Part shown: positions 7,339 to 15,358 of the stretch, piece after piece
How positions within the stretch are numbered: position 1 is the stretch's first letter
Layout: each line of letters opens with the position of its first letter
Source of the DNA: Candidatus Saccharibacteria bacterium UBA6209
GTDB lineage: Bacteria > Patescibacteriota > Saccharimonadia > Saccharimonadales > Saccharimonadaceae
Direction of reading: 5' to 3'
Length of the DNA stretch: 28,685 bases
NCBI GenBank assembly: GCA_905370345.1
Contig: CAJPKE010000008.1
Coordinates: 1-28,685, forward strand
Notes under the pieces: generated by a model
What the model was told of the DNA's origin: nothing
The model's input: only the letters and a program-made list of their open reading frames with translations
The model's database searches: none
Translations under genes and position numbers: made by a program

Positions 7339-8993
7339 TCTGCGCCAATTTGCAAAACTTTGCCGCCAAGTTTTTCGCGGAAATAATTATCGTGGCTGAC
7401 GTAAAGAATCGCGCCGGAATACTTGACCAACGCCGTTTCCAATTCTTCAATACTCGGCAAATCTAAGTGGTTCGTCGGCTCATCCAGAACTAGCAGTTGC
7501 GGATCATTCGCCAGCATGGAAATAATCTGAAAACGTGCCTTTTGACCACCAGATAAGCGAGCCAGCGGCGTCATCCGATCAGCGTCCGTGAACAAATAGT
7601 CAGCCAAAAGTTGCCGAATTTTCGTATCGGAAATCGACAAATCGCGACTCATATACAATTTTTCAATCGCTTTTTCTAGCGGATCAGCCAGATATCGCTC
7701 GTCAATTTCCTGCTCATAAACACCAATTCGAACCTGCGGATCAAGGAAAATATCGCCAGAATAAAGAACAGGACCGCCGTCAAAACTCTTGCCCGACGCC
7801 AAAATCATCCGAATCAACGTAGTCTTACCAGCGCCATTGCGACCTCTAATTTCAATCGCTTCACCTTCGCGCAAATCAATATTCACGTCCTCAAACAATA
7901 TCCGCTCACCAATCCCAACCGCCACATTTTCCGCTCGAACCAACACATGCTGACTGCGACTGGAAGCGTCTTTCATACTCAAACGAATATTACGAGACTT
8001 AAACTTTCCGTAACGCTCGGCCGATTTATAATCCAATTGACTAGCAGATTCTTTGTCAATCCAAAACGTCGGCTTTTCCATTTCCGACAATTCCGCCAGC
8101 TCCGCCCGCGCCTCATTCTCCAGCCGCTTAAATTTCTGAATCGTGCCAGGATTTCGTGACTTTTCCTTAAGTCTTTGATAGTCCAAAACTTTTTGCTTCA
8201 GGTTAACAATTCGCTTCTCAATCTGCTCAAAATTATTCATTCCAGCCGTCGTCGCTTGAGCGTTCTGCTTCAAATACGCGTCGTAATTTCCGCGGTAACT
8301 AACCGCTTGACCGTCCTTAATCTCAACTATTCGATCAACTTGCCCAAGCACATCGCGATCATGCGTAATGATTAGCATCGCTTGATGTGGCTGGGAATTC
8401 ATCCAGTCAATAAACTGTTGTTTCGCCACATAATCCATGTGGTTGGTCGGCTCGTCAATCAGCGCCAAATGCGCCTCCGAGTGCATAATTTTAACAATCT
8501 CCACCAGCCTTTTTTGCCCGCCAGACAGGGAAGAAATCTTCCGATTACCAAAACCGTCTAATTGAAAATTACTCAGTTCTCGTTCAATTTTTTCTTCAAT
8601 TTGATAAAATCCTTTTTGATCAAATCGCTCCAGAGCCTGTGTATATTCTTCAATTTTTCGCATATTGTCGCCCATGGTCAGCGGATATTCATCGATAATT
8701 TTCTTTAGCTTAGAATATTCTGGAAGTCCGCTAAGAATATACGCCATGACCGTTTGCTCACCCAAACCGTGATGCTCCTGAGCCGTAGTCGCAATCGTAA
8801 TGCCACGGCGAAAAACAACTTCTCCCGTATAATCGTTATCCGTGCCCGCCAATATTCCAAAAAGTGTCGACTTGCCAACACCATTACGACCAACCACGCC
8901 GACTTTCTCACCATCGTCCACACTAAACTTGACGTCTTTCATTAACGTCTTATCGCCAAAACTTTTTTCAGTAATGTGAATGTCGGCTATCAT
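7335..8993 (-). CDS. ABC-F family ribosome-associated ATPase
   Basis: A soluble protein with two ABC ATPase domains and no membrane helices, the plan of ABC-F proteins that act on ribosomes (EttA/Uup/antibiotic-protection types). Domain 1 has Walker A GRNGVGKST and signature LSGGQKRLVEI, then LIDEPTNHMD. Domain 2 has GRNGAGKTT, LSGGQKARFQI and LVLDEPTNHLD. A charged helical linker (about residues 245-320) joins them. The start at 8993 (MIADIHITEK) gives 552 residues. A longer frame to 9035 exists, but its extra 14 codons run through the -10 element, so they are unlikely to be translated. The subfamily cannot be assigned by eye. Confidence 0.92.
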   Translation of the reverse strand: MIADIHITEKSFGDKTLMKDVKFSVDDGEKVGVVGRNGVGKSTLFGILAGTDNDYTGEVVFRRGITIATTAQEHHGLGEQTVMAYILSGLPEYSKLKKIIDEYPLTMGDNMRKIEEYTQALERFDQKGFYQIEEKIERELSNFQLDGFGNRKISSLSGGQKRLVEIVKIMHSEAHLALIDEPTNHMDYVAKQQFIDWMNSQPHQAMLIITHDRDVLGQVDRIVEIKDGQAVSYRGNYDAYLKQNAQATTAGMNNFEQIEKRIVNLKQKVLDYQRLKEKSRNPGTIQKFKRLENEARAELAELSEMEKPTFWIDKESASQLDYKSAERYGKFKSRNIRLSMKDASSRSQHVLVRAENVAVGIGERILFEDVNIDLREGEAIEIRGRNGAGKTTLIRMILASGKSFDGGPVLYSGDIFLDPQVRIGVYEQEIDERYLADPLEKAIEKLYMSRDLSISDTKIRQLLADYLFTDADRMTPLARLSGGQKARFQIISMLANDPQLLVLDEPTNHLDLPSIEELETALVKYSGAILYVSHDNYFREKLGGKVLQIGAE

Positions 8994-9002
8994 GCTTGAG
9001 AT

Positions 9003-9011
9003 ATTGTAACA
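9003..9011 (-). promoter_or_regulatory. Promoter of the ABC-F gene
   Basis: The minus strand reads TGTTACAAT, an extended -10 ending 9 nt before the ATG at 8993. This fixes the start codon and predicts a leaderless message. Confidence 0.6.
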
Positions 9012-9066
9012 TAAGTCATATTTCAGCCGCACCAAACTAGCCTAAATATACTGTCGCGTTAAGTTT

Positions 9067-9075
9067 TGTTATAAT
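9067..9075 (+). promoter_or_regulatory. Promoter of smpB
   Basis: TGTTATAAT ends 7 nt before the ATG at 9083, with a second overlapping TATAAT directly after it. No ribosome site fits between, so the smpB message is probably leaderless. Confidence 0.65.
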
Positions 9076-9082
9076 ATAATCC

Positions 9083-9559
9083 ATGTCGAAGCCAAAAGCT
9101 AAAAAACCAACCACACAGAATATTGTCAATCGTCGCGCACGGTTTGATTATGAACTTGGCGAAGAAATCGTTGCCGGCTTGGTTTTAACTGGAATGGAAG
9201 TGCGAGCCGCCAGAGAAGGTCATGTCCAGCTTAAAGGCTCATTTGTTAGCTTAAGAAACGGCGAATTGTGGCTAAATAACGCCAGCTTTTCACTGCGATT
9301 AAATGTTCGCGGAGAAGCAAATAGCCGCTCAGTCGACACTTCGGCGCGGAAATTATTGGTAAGTAAAAAACAATTGTCCAATTTTACAGAAGCCAAAAAA
9401 CAGGGAATGACAATTGTCCCGACCAAATTATTGACCAATGGAAAGTTTATTAAAGTTGTAATTGCGCTCGGAAAAGGTAAGAAAAATTACGACAAGCGCC
9501 AAACCATCAAACGTCGCGACCAAGACAGAGAAACCAGACGGCTTATCTCTAATAGATAA
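9083..9559 (+). CDS. smpB: SsrA (tmRNA)-binding protein
   Basis: Binds tmRNA and delivers it to stalled ribosomes for trans-translation. It has 158 residues, the family's usual length. The N-terminal NRRARFDYELGEEIVAGLVL and TGMEVRA are diagnostic of the OB-fold core. The C-terminus has YDKRQTIKRRDQDRETRRL, the basic tail that enters the ribosomal mRNA channel. Its partner tmRNA gene was not found in this window. The start is set by the -10 element only 7 nt upstream. Confidence 0.96.
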   Translation: MSKPKAKKPTTQNIVNRRARFDYELGEEIVAGLVLTGMEVRAAREGHVQLKGSFVSLRNGELWLNNASFSLRLNVRGEANSRSVDTSARKLLVSKKQLSNFTEAKKQGMTIVPTKLLTNGKFIKVVIALGKGKKNYDKRQTIKRRDQDRETRRLISNR

Positions 9560-9588
9560 TCGTACCGATTACAAATTCAGCCTGAGAT

Positions 9589-10887
9589 TTATTGATTTTC
9601 GCGCGCGTCAATTAGCTTTTGATAGAGCTTTTCAAGCTTCTTCACTTGACTTCGCTCCGTAAACTTGTTGGCTAATTTTTTACTTTCAGCACTAAATTCT
9701 GCTTGTTTTTTCGGACTTTTTAGAATTGCAATTACTTTTTCTGCTACGCTTTCTGGATTATTTTCTGCAAAATAGCCATTAACTCCGTCTTTCACGACCT
9801 CTGAAACTTCCTTGTCAATAATAACAATCGGCTTTCCAGCATGAGCAGCTTCGTGAAGCACCCAGCCCTGTGTATCTTTAAGCGAAGGAAAAGTAAACAC
9901 ATTCATCACTTTATACGCCACACCCAAATCTTCTCGTGGCATAGCGCCAGTAAAGATAATCCTATCCGCAAAATCCGTCTCGGCTGCCATTTTTTCCAAA
10001 GTCTTTCGATATTCAAAATCACCGACAAACAATAGCTTCGATTTTGGACGAGCTTCGGCAATAAACTCGCTAAACGCCTGAATCAAAATTGGCAAATTCT
10101 TTTCCTCGCCCAAACGTCCAACAAATCCAAACACTTCATCTTTTCCATCAAGACCCCATTGCTCGCGAAATTCTGCAACTCGTTTCGCGCTCGCTCGCGG
10201 AAGAGCATTCACGCCGTTTGGCATTAAAGTAACATCGTACGCGTAATCTTCAGTCTGCCAAGATTCCAATTGATCGCGGCTTTTACGCGACAGGGCAATC
10301 ACCGCATCCGCTTTGCTGTATAAAATAGTAATAACACGCTCAATTATATCTTTATTCCATTTCGTTACGCCACTACGCGGACGGTAAAGCTTGGCAACTT
10401 CCAGCAAATCCTGTCCGTTCAATTTCACCGACAATGGAAAAACTACTCCCGCTAACGCCAAAACTCCTGGCAAAACCGCAGGATAATGATCGACGAACTC
10501 ATATAAATCCGTACAATGCTGAATAATTAAAGGAATATTATTTTTCTTCGCTGCCTTCACGCCCAATAGCCCAATTTGCGACGGCGTAAAAATATGAACG
10601 ATGTCCAGATTCATATTGGCAATTTGGCGTTGCACTACAGGAGGGAAAAATACCGACGTGTCGTAATCATCAAAAAACGCTCCAGTAATTGAACGAAAAC
10701 GAATTATTCGGCTATTCTCATCTTCGTGAAGAAGTTCGGCTTGCTTGGACGGACTAATAGACTTTGCTGGGCAAAAAACATAAACCTCATGCCCCAAAGC
10801 TTCTAGCTCGCGCTTTAATGATTCGACAACGTAAACGATACCGTTAATGGACGGCCTGTAGCTGTCCGTAAAAAGTCCTATCCTCAT
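9589..10887 (-). CDS. GT4-family glycosyltransferase, probable diacylglycerol glycosyltransferase
   Basis: A GT-B fold, retaining glycosyltransferase of 432 residues. The N-terminus MRIGLFTDSYRPSINGIVYV is characteristic of the GT4 group that glycosylates diacylglycerol or phosphatidylinositol at the inner membrane face. The C-terminal domain has FVGRLGEEKNLPILIQAF, the VFTFPSLKDTQGWVLHEA nucleotide-sugar segment (with Glu) and GKPIVII. It lies next to a second GT4 gene, an arrangement like the LafA/LafB glycolipid pair of streptococci, so glycolipid anchor synthesis is inferred. Sugar and acceptor cannot be read from sequence. It is leaderless from a -10 at 10897-10902. Confidence 0.85.
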   Translation of the reverse strand: MRIGLFTDSYRPSINGIVYVVESLKRELEALGHEVYVFCPAKSISPSKQAELLHEDENSRIIRFRSITGAFFDDYDTSVFFPPVVQRQIANMNLDIVHIFTPSQIGLLGVKAAKKNNIPLIIQHCTDLYEFVDHYPAVLPGVLALAGVVFPLSVKLNGQDLLEVAKLYRPRSGVTKWNKDIIERVITILYSKADAVIALSRKSRDQLESWQTEDYAYDVTLMPNGVNALPRASAKRVAEFREQWGLDGKDEVFGFVGRLGEEKNLPILIQAFSEFIAEARPKSKLLFVGDFEYRKTLEKMAAETDFADRIIFTGAMPREDLGVAYKVMNVFTFPSLKDTQGWVLHEAAHAGKPIVIIDKEVSEVVKDGVNGYFAENNPESVAEKVIAILKSPKKQAEFSAESKKLANKFTERSQVKKLEKLYQKLIDARENQ

Positions 10888-10896
10888 AATAGCCCC

Positions 10897-10905
10897 ATTA
10901 TACCA
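10897..10905 (-). promoter_or_regulatory. Promoter of the first GT4 gene
   Basis: The minus strand reads TGGTATAAT, ending 9 nt before the ATG at 10887. It lies in the 19-nt gap after the upstream GT4 gene, so this gene has its own promoter as well as possible read-through. Confidence 0.6.
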
Positions 10906-10906
10906 T

Positions 10907-11929
10907 TTATATCAGCGATCGATAAAATTCGACCAATCGCTCGGCGCCAGCACTACTGTCAAAACGCTCAGCAATTTTCTCAGCACCAAGTTGCGCTTTC
11001 TTATAGGCTTTCTTATCTTTGCGCAATTCACTAATCAGCTCCAAAAATTCATCGTCCGTTTTTGCCATAACAGCGTCGCCCTTAAATGTGTCGTTATATT
11101 GCGGAATGTCGCGCAGAATGATCGGCAAGCCAGCGCCAGCCGCCTCCAAGACGCACATAGGATGATTTTCCTGCATAGCTGGCAAAACAAAAACGTCGGC
11201 AGCGACATAATAGTCACGAACATTTTCCAGAGCTATCACACCAGTTACAGTGAGATTATTCGGCGCATTTTTAATCATATCTTGCATGGCGTTATAATCC
11301 GCGCCCAAATTCTTAAACGGAATTCCTCCCACCCAGAAAAACTTTACATCTGGCATTTCTTTGGCAGCTTTTATTAAAATATCCAAACGTTTTCGTGGCT
11401 GAACTTGACCATTTCCCATAACCACAAAATCATCATCCTTCAAGCCAAGCTTCTTCCGAGTCGACTTTTTCTCCGCAGCAGAATGCTTATATCTCGACAT
11501 ATTTATCGTATTGTAAAGAACTTTCGTCTTTGGCACGCGCATATCATTTATCAACTCATCAGCAACCATACCGGAACACGCCAAAACCAAATCAGCCTTT
11601 TTATAAAAGAACTTCAGCCATGCTCGACCCAAAGGCTTCCAATATTTCGCACCTTTAATCGAACCAACAAAACTATCCGGCACAATGTGAGCAGAAACAA
11701 CTTTTTTGCCACTTTTTTTCATCAAATGTCGAAACGAGTACAAACCCATAGTCTGAATATGGATAATGTCAGCAGGACGATCAGAATTCACTTCAATATT
11801 AATATCTTTTCTTTTACGCAGCGCGTCCGTAATCTCCTTATAAGCCGTATGCACACCGTGACCCTGAACGGTGAATTCACTCTCAGAAATCATATTAACA
11901 ATTAGTTTTTTATCGTCTTTCTTACTCAT
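10907..11929 (-). CDS. GT4-family glycosyltransferase, second of the tandem pair
   Basis: A 340-residue GT-B glycosyltransferase. The N-terminal NMISESEFTVQGHGVHTAYKEI recalls the CpoA/LafB type that adds a second hexose to glycosyl-diacylglycerol. The donor-binding half shows GNGQVQPRKRLDILIKAAK, FFWVGGIPF and VFVLPAMQENHPMCVLEAAGAGLPII, with the conserved E-x7-E pattern modified to ENHPMCVLEAA. It precedes the other GT4 gene by 19 nt on the same strand. Joint synthesis of a disaccharide glycolipid is an inference from family and arrangement. It has its own leaderless promoter at 11936-11944. Confidence 0.85.
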   Translation of the reverse strand: MSKKDDKKLIVNMISESEFTVQGHGVHTAYKEITDALRKRKDINIEVNSDRPADIIHIQTMGLYSFRHLMKKSGKKVVSAHIVPDSFVGSIKGAKYWKPLGRAWLKFFYKKADLVLACSGMVADELINDMRVPKTKVLYNTINMSRYKHSAAEKKSTRKKLGLKDDDFVVMGNGQVQPRKRLDILIKAAKEMPDVKFFWVGGIPFKNLGADYNAMQDMIKNAPNNLTVTGVIALENVRDYYVAADVFVLPAMQENHPMCVLEAAGAGLPIILRDIPQYNDTFKGDAVMAKTDDEFLELISELRKDKKAYKKAQLGAEKIAERFDSSAGAERLVEFYRSLI

Positions 11930-11935
11930 ATCTAC

Positions 11936-11944
11936 AGTATAGCA
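11936..11944 (-). promoter_or_regulatory. Promoter of the second GT4 gene
   Basis: The minus strand reads TGCTATACT, ending 6 nt before the ATG at 11929. There is no room for a ribosome site, so the message is predicted leaderless. Confidence 0.6.
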
Positions 11945-11972
11945 AAAGATTTTCGTTACTCATGGATATAGG

Positions 11973-12971
11973 CTATTTGTGCTTATCGCAAGCAATACCG
12001 TCATTATCTCTGTCAAGGTGAGATGAATATCCAGGCTCGCCACGACGCATGTGGCTATATCCAGCGGCACGAGCCTCCTTGCAGCTACGAAAATGTGGAC
12101 CCTGAGGAGATGGTTGCGGGGCAGGAGCAGCCTGGTGTGGTGTAGGCTGAGATCTAATATTCTGTTGCTGAGTATTAATCTGCTGCTGGCGAATCTGCTG
12201 CTGGCGCGCCCGAGCAGCCGCCGCCGCTTCTTCCTGCTTCTTCTTTTCTTCTGCCTCTTTCTTAGCTTTCTCGGCACGTTCTTTTTCTTCCTGCTTGACT
12301 TTTTCTAATTTAGCAATACGCTCAGAAAATTGTCTGCGTTTATCTTCTGGCAATTTATCAATCTCTGATTTGGCACGAGAAATATTTTCATCAGAAGAAT
12401 CTTCTTCTGCTTTCTTAACTATTTCTTCGGTTTCACTAAGAGCTTTCTCAAGCTCCTGCTTATCATAATCATCCTTTGTTTGGCGATGGATTTTAATTGT
12501 CTTATCACCACGACGTTTACCATCAACAATAGATATAGAGATATCGCTATCTCCCTCTTTAATATTTTTAACTTCGTATTTGATATTACCAGCTGCGTCT
12601 TTGCGGTCGTGGATATCGGTTTTGTCGCCTGAGACTTTTACCTCGGCAAATGAGCTAACACCCGATATTTTGGCGGATATCTCACGCTTATCGGTGTAAT
12701 AATCGAGTTTAATATTGTCCTCTATATCAGAGATAACGATTGGAACATTGTCTTTTTCGAGGCGAGACTGCTCCATCACATTACTAACATGAGCAATGAC
12801 GAGAATAGCTATGATGATACCGCCCAAAATAGCCCAGCCTCGCTTTTCGTTTTTGGTAAGCGGTCTATTCTTATTTTCTTGGTAGATTTGTTTGAAGTTT
12901 TTGACAGATGGTTTGGTCTTGTCAATTTTATTAGATTCAGAGGATTTTTTGCGGCGGAGAGACAGATTCAT
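11973..12971 (-). CDS. Membrane-anchored protein with C-terminal Excalibur calcium-binding domain
   Basis: A 332-residue protein. Residues 1-44 are basic and cytoplasmic, and one membrane helix spans about 45-63. A beta-rich domain (about 70-165) resembles an Ig-like surface domain. A charged Lys/Glu/Ala-rich coiled coil (about 170-255) follows, then a Gln/Pro-rich linker (255-290). The last 40 residues are an Excalibur domain: FRSCKEARAAGYSHMRRGEPGY, then the Asp-rich calcium loop LDRDNDGIAC, with two cysteines able to form a disulfide. It is likely displayed outside the membrane. The ATG overlaps the stop of the upstream gene (12968-12971), so the two are translationally coupled. Confidence 0.87.
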   Translation of the reverse strand: MNLSLRRKKSSESNKIDKTKPSVKNFKQIYQENKNRPLTKNEKRGWAILGGIIIAILVIAHVSNVMEQSRLEKDNVPIVISDIEDNIKLDYYTDKREISAKISGVSSFAEVKVSGDKTDIHDRKDAAGNIKYEVKNIKEGDSDISISIVDGKRRGDKTIKIHRQTKDDYDKQELEKALSETEEIVKKAEEDSSDENISRAKSEIDKLPEDKRRQFSERIAKLEKVKQEEKERAEKAKKEAEEKKKQEEAAAAARARQQQIRQQQINTQQQNIRSQPTPHQAAPAPQPSPQGPHFRSCKEARAAGYSHMRRGEPGYSSHLDRDNDGIACDKHK

Positions 12972-13360
12972 TTGGAGGACTCCGAATTTATTTTGTCAGC
13001 GACAAACTGGCGTATTTTCTTATAGTGAGGTTCTAGCGTGGTGATAATACCGTACTGAACGTTGCTTTCTTCAATTGGTTTAACTAGAGTGATTTGCCCG
13101 TCCTTCAAATACAATATTGTACGGAAAACAACAGTTTTGTCTTTCTTTTTTGAATTAAAATCAAATCCTTCTACCTCTGACCAATCAAAGCGCCGTATGA
13201 CATCTTTTTTAACGCCCTTATCAAACAAAAAGGTAACACTATCGTGATCAAATAATAATTCAGCTGACAAAACGCTGTCTTTGATAGGATTGTATGTACC
13301 GTTATATTCGCCGCTGGCACGTAGCGGCAGTTTTTCTTTTTTCTTGAAGAGATTAAACAT
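12968..13360 (-). CDS. Small PH-like-domain protein, function unknown
   Basis: A 130-residue soluble protein with a basic start (MFNLFKKKEKL), then alternating beta strands such as AELLFDHDSVTFLFDKG, RRFDWSEVEGFDF and KTVVFRTILYLKDGQITLVKP, and a C-terminal helix. That pattern resembles bacterial PH-like (YdbT/DUF-type) domains, but no named family is recognised with certainty. It is the first gene of a two-gene unit with the Excalibur protein, overlapping it by 4 nt, so a role with that surface protein is plausible. A leader of about 30 nt carries a purine-rich site AAGGAAAGGAAA. Confidence 0.6.
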   Translation of the reverse strand: MFNLFKKKEKLPLRASGEYNGTYNPIKDSVLSAELLFDHDSVTFLFDKGVKKDVIRRFDWSEVEGFDFNSKKKDKTVVFRTILYLKDGQITLVKPIEESNVQYGIITTLEPHYKKIRQFVADKINSESSK

Positions 13361-13390
13361 GCTAGTTTATTTTCCTTTCCTTATGGAGGG

Positions 13391-13399
13391 ATTATATCA
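13391..13399 (-). promoter_or_regulatory. Promoter of the PH-like/Excalibur unit
   Basis: The minus strand reads TGATATAAT, an extended -10, 30 nt above the ATG at 13360. It stands back to back with the exonuclease promoter at 13408-13413, with only 11 bp between the two -10 hexamers. Confidence 0.6.
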
Positions 13400-13407
13400 T
13401 AATGAGA

Positions 13408-13413
13408 TATAAT
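13408..13413 (+). promoter_or_regulatory. Promoter of the exonuclease III gene
   Basis: A perfect TATAAT ends 6 nt before the ATG at 13420, predicting a leaderless message. The upstream TG lies two bases further away than in a standard extended -10. Confidence 0.55.
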
Positions 13414-13419
13414 TAGCTT

Positions 13420-14220
13420 ATGAAGCTTTTCTCTTGGAACGTAAACGGTATTCGCGCAGTTATAAATAAGGGTGAATTCGCGAAGTTCATCGACACGTAC
13501 AATCCAGATATTTTATGCCTACAAGAAACCAAAGCCACACGAGATCAAGTTGAAATTGACCTGCCAAATTATCACGAGCATTTCTATTCCGCCACCAAAA
13601 AAGGCTACTCTGGCACGGCAATTTTCTCTAAAATCCCACCGCTGAATTGGCATGATGGATTTCCACAAAATATAATTGAAAGATTCGACCTAACTGGCGA
13701 CGAATACGGCAATCCAGCTGACGAAGGGCGAATTATCACCGCTGAATTTGACGATTTTTGGGTCGTCAATTGCTATACTCCGAACTCAAAAGGAGATCTA
13801 AGTCGATTGGATTTGCGATATAAAAAATGGGACAAGGCGGTGTTGGCTTATCTGGAAGAACTGGAATTATCAAAGCCAGTCCTTTATTGCGGCGACATGA
13901 ACGTGGCGCATCAAGAAATTGACCTAGCAAACCCAAAGCCCAACGCTGGCAAACACGGCTTTACCGATGAGGAGAGGGAAGGTTTTCAGAACTATTTGGA
14001 CGCTGGATTTATCGACACTTTTCGGGCGGCTTTCCCCGAAAAAACTGGCGCTTATACTTGGTGGACACACTGGGCGAATGCCAGAGCGCGAAATGTTGGT
14101 TGGCGGATTGACTATTGGCTAGCGTCGCGTGAAATTGCAAATCGCGTTACTAATCCGCAAATTCATCCAGAACAAATGGGCAGCGACCATTGTCCGGTGA
14201 GTATTGAGGTAAATTTGTAA
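13420..14220 (+). CDS. xth: Exonuclease III / AP endonuclease
   Basis: DNA repair enzyme that cuts at abasic sites and trims 3' ends; it is a metal-dependent EEP-fold nuclease in the cytoplasm. The 266 residues match the family. Active-site residues are readable in order: Asn7 (FSWNVNGIR), Glu36 (LQETK), Asp159 and Asn161 (GDMNVAH), and Asp256-His257 (GSDHCP). WRIDYWLAS is the family's typical C-terminal segment. The stop codon overlaps the next ATG by one base (TAATG), so the downstream gene is translationally coupled. The start is fixed by the -10 element 6 nt upstream. Confidence 0.95.
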   Translation: MKLFSWNVNGIRAVINKGEFAKFIDTYNPDILCLQETKATRDQVEIDLPNYHEHFYSATKKGYSGTAIFSKIPPLNWHDGFPQNIIERFDLTGDEYGNPADEGRIITAEFDDFWVVNCYTPNSKGDLSRLDLRYKKWDKAVLAYLEELELSKPVLYCGDMNVAHQEIDLANPKPNAGKHGFTDEEREGFQNYLDAGFIDTFRAAFPEKTGAYTWWTHWANARARNVGWRIDYWLASREIANRVTNPQIHPEQMGSDHCPVSIEVNL

Positions 14221-15011
14221 TGGATATGAAATTTTGGCAAAAACAAGAACCAGGGAAGCCACTTTTTCCAGATGTCGAATGGAATAAGCCAGAACGACGC
14301 GACCAAGCGGGAAAATTAGGAATTATCGGCGGCAATAAATTAGGATTTTTGGCGGTGGCAGAAAGTTACCAAGAAGCGCTCAAGGCTGGCGTAGGTGAGG
14401 CTCGAGTTTTACTGCCAGACGCCCTGAAAAAAAGCGTCCCAGCTACCATGACCGACGTTTTATTCGCACCGACAAACCAATCAGGAAGCCTGGCCAACGA
14501 AGCGCTCACTGAAACTTTGGCGCTGGAAAGATGGGCGGACGTATTGCTATTATGCGGCGACGCTGGACGAAATAGTCAGACGGCAATTGTCTACGAAGAA
14601 TTGATCAAAAAGTCAGAAATTCCCGTCGTTCTGACGCGAGATGCGATTGACCTCGTGCAAAATAGTTTTCAGGAAATTCTGGACAATCCGCACGTGGTTT
14701 TCATAGCAAGTCTGGCGCAAGTTCAGAAAATATTCCGCGCAATTTTTTATCCAAAAATGATTACGTTCAGTATTCAATTGTCGCAACTCGTCGAAGCGCT
14801 TCACAAATTCACCATCACATATCCCGTAACAATTTGCGTTTTTCATGCCGACAATTTAATAATCGCCCACAGAGGAGAAGTCGTCACCCAAAAATGGGAC
14901 GCACCAATGGCAATTTGGCGAGGAACTGTCGGCGCCCGTGCCGCAAGCTACTTGATTTGGTCGCCGAAAGCGCCGCTAGCAGCAATCAGTACCGCTATTT
15001 GCAAAATATAG
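14220..15011 (+). CDS. Degenerate YjeF C-terminal / NAD(P)HX dehydratase-like protein
   Basis: 263 residues. Residues about 28-70 (AGKLGIIGGNKLGFLAVAE, then EALKAGVGEARVLLPD) match the opening of the ribokinase-like YjeF C-terminal domain, which repairs hydrated NADH. ADVLLLCGDAGRNSQTA fits its mid-domain. The family's catalytic GTGDVLAG-type motif is absent: the corresponding C-terminal stretch reads WRGTVGARAASYLIW. Activity is therefore doubtful, and it may be a binding-only homologue. It is coupled to the exonuclease gene by a TAATG overlap. A second in-frame ATG two codons in cannot be excluded as the start. Confidence 0.62.
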   Translation: MDMKFWQKQEPGKPLFPDVEWNKPERRDQAGKLGIIGGNKLGFLAVAESYQEALKAGVGEARVLLPDALKKSVPATMTDVLFAPTNQSGSLANEALTETLALERWADVLLLCGDAGRNSQTAIVYEELIKKSEIPVVLTRDAIDLVQNSFQEILDNPHVVFIASLAQVQKIFRAIFYPKMITFSIQLSQLVEALHKFTITYPVTICVFHADNLIIAHRGEVVTQKWDAPMAIWRGTVGARAASYLIWSPKAPLAAISTAICKI

Positions 15012-15029
15012 CTTCTTATAAATATCTAC

Positions 15030-15058
15030 TTGACATTACGCACAATTAGTTGTATCAT
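15030..15058 (+). promoter_or_regulatory. Full -35/-10 promoter of the GC-rich small gene
   Basis: TTGACA (15030-15035), a 17-bp spacer and TATCAT (15053-15058) form a near-consensus housekeeping promoter. Most other promoters here rely on an extended -10 without a -35, so this unit differs from its surroundings. Confidence 0.72.
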
Positions 15059-15067
15059 ACTATCAAG

Positions 15068-15139
15068 CTTTCACCCATGACTTGTCAAAGGGTGAAAGTA
15101 GCCCTTGGTCATGAGTAAAGCACTTCTCGAAAGGAAGTG
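15068..15139 (+). promoter_or_regulatory. Structured 5' leader that can hide the ribosome site
   Basis: CTTTCACCC (15068-15076) pairs perfectly with GGGTGAAAG (15090-15098). CACTTC (15122-15127) can pair with GAAGTG (15134-15139), which would enclose the site AAAGGAAG. A competing pairing exists between CATGAC near 15077 and GTCATG near 15109. The pairings are visible in the sequence. A regulatory switch is inferred. Confidence 0.5.
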
Positions 15140-15145
15140 AGTGTC

Positions 15146-15358
15146 ATGAAGATTGGACCTCTCTTCATCATGGTTACAGCATTAGCGGCGGTCGTCGCCG
15201 CTTCCGCCGCAATCGGGGCACTGCTTGGGATGCTAATCGCATTCCTGCTTGCCGCAGACATGTCCTCCGCGGCCCCCATTGGGGCACTAGGCGGAGGCTT
15301 CACCAGCTTCATGTTCCTGCTGAACGCAGGAATGAATGGGGGAGGAAAGGGGCTGTAA
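15146..15358 (+). CDS. GC-rich small hydrophobic peptide, 70 residues, unknown
   Basis: The peptide opens MKIGPLFIMVTALAAVV and has one very long hydrophobic stretch (about residues 5-38) rich in Ala, Gly and Leu. A second, weaker hydrophobic segment (about 45-60) follows, with a Gly-rich tail GMNGGGKGL. It fits a small membrane peptide (holin-like, type-I-toxin-like or bacteriocin-like), but no family is recognised. Two counted 60-nt blocks of the gene are 65% GC, far above the flanks, which suggests transfer. The ATG at 15146 is chosen because GAAAGGAAG sits just upstream; a GTG at 15137 is less likely. It has its own promoter, structured leader and strong terminator. Confidence 0.6.
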   Translation: MKIGPLFIMVTALAAVVAASAAIGALLGMLIAFLLAADMSSAAPIGALGGGFTSFMFLLNAGMNGGGKGL

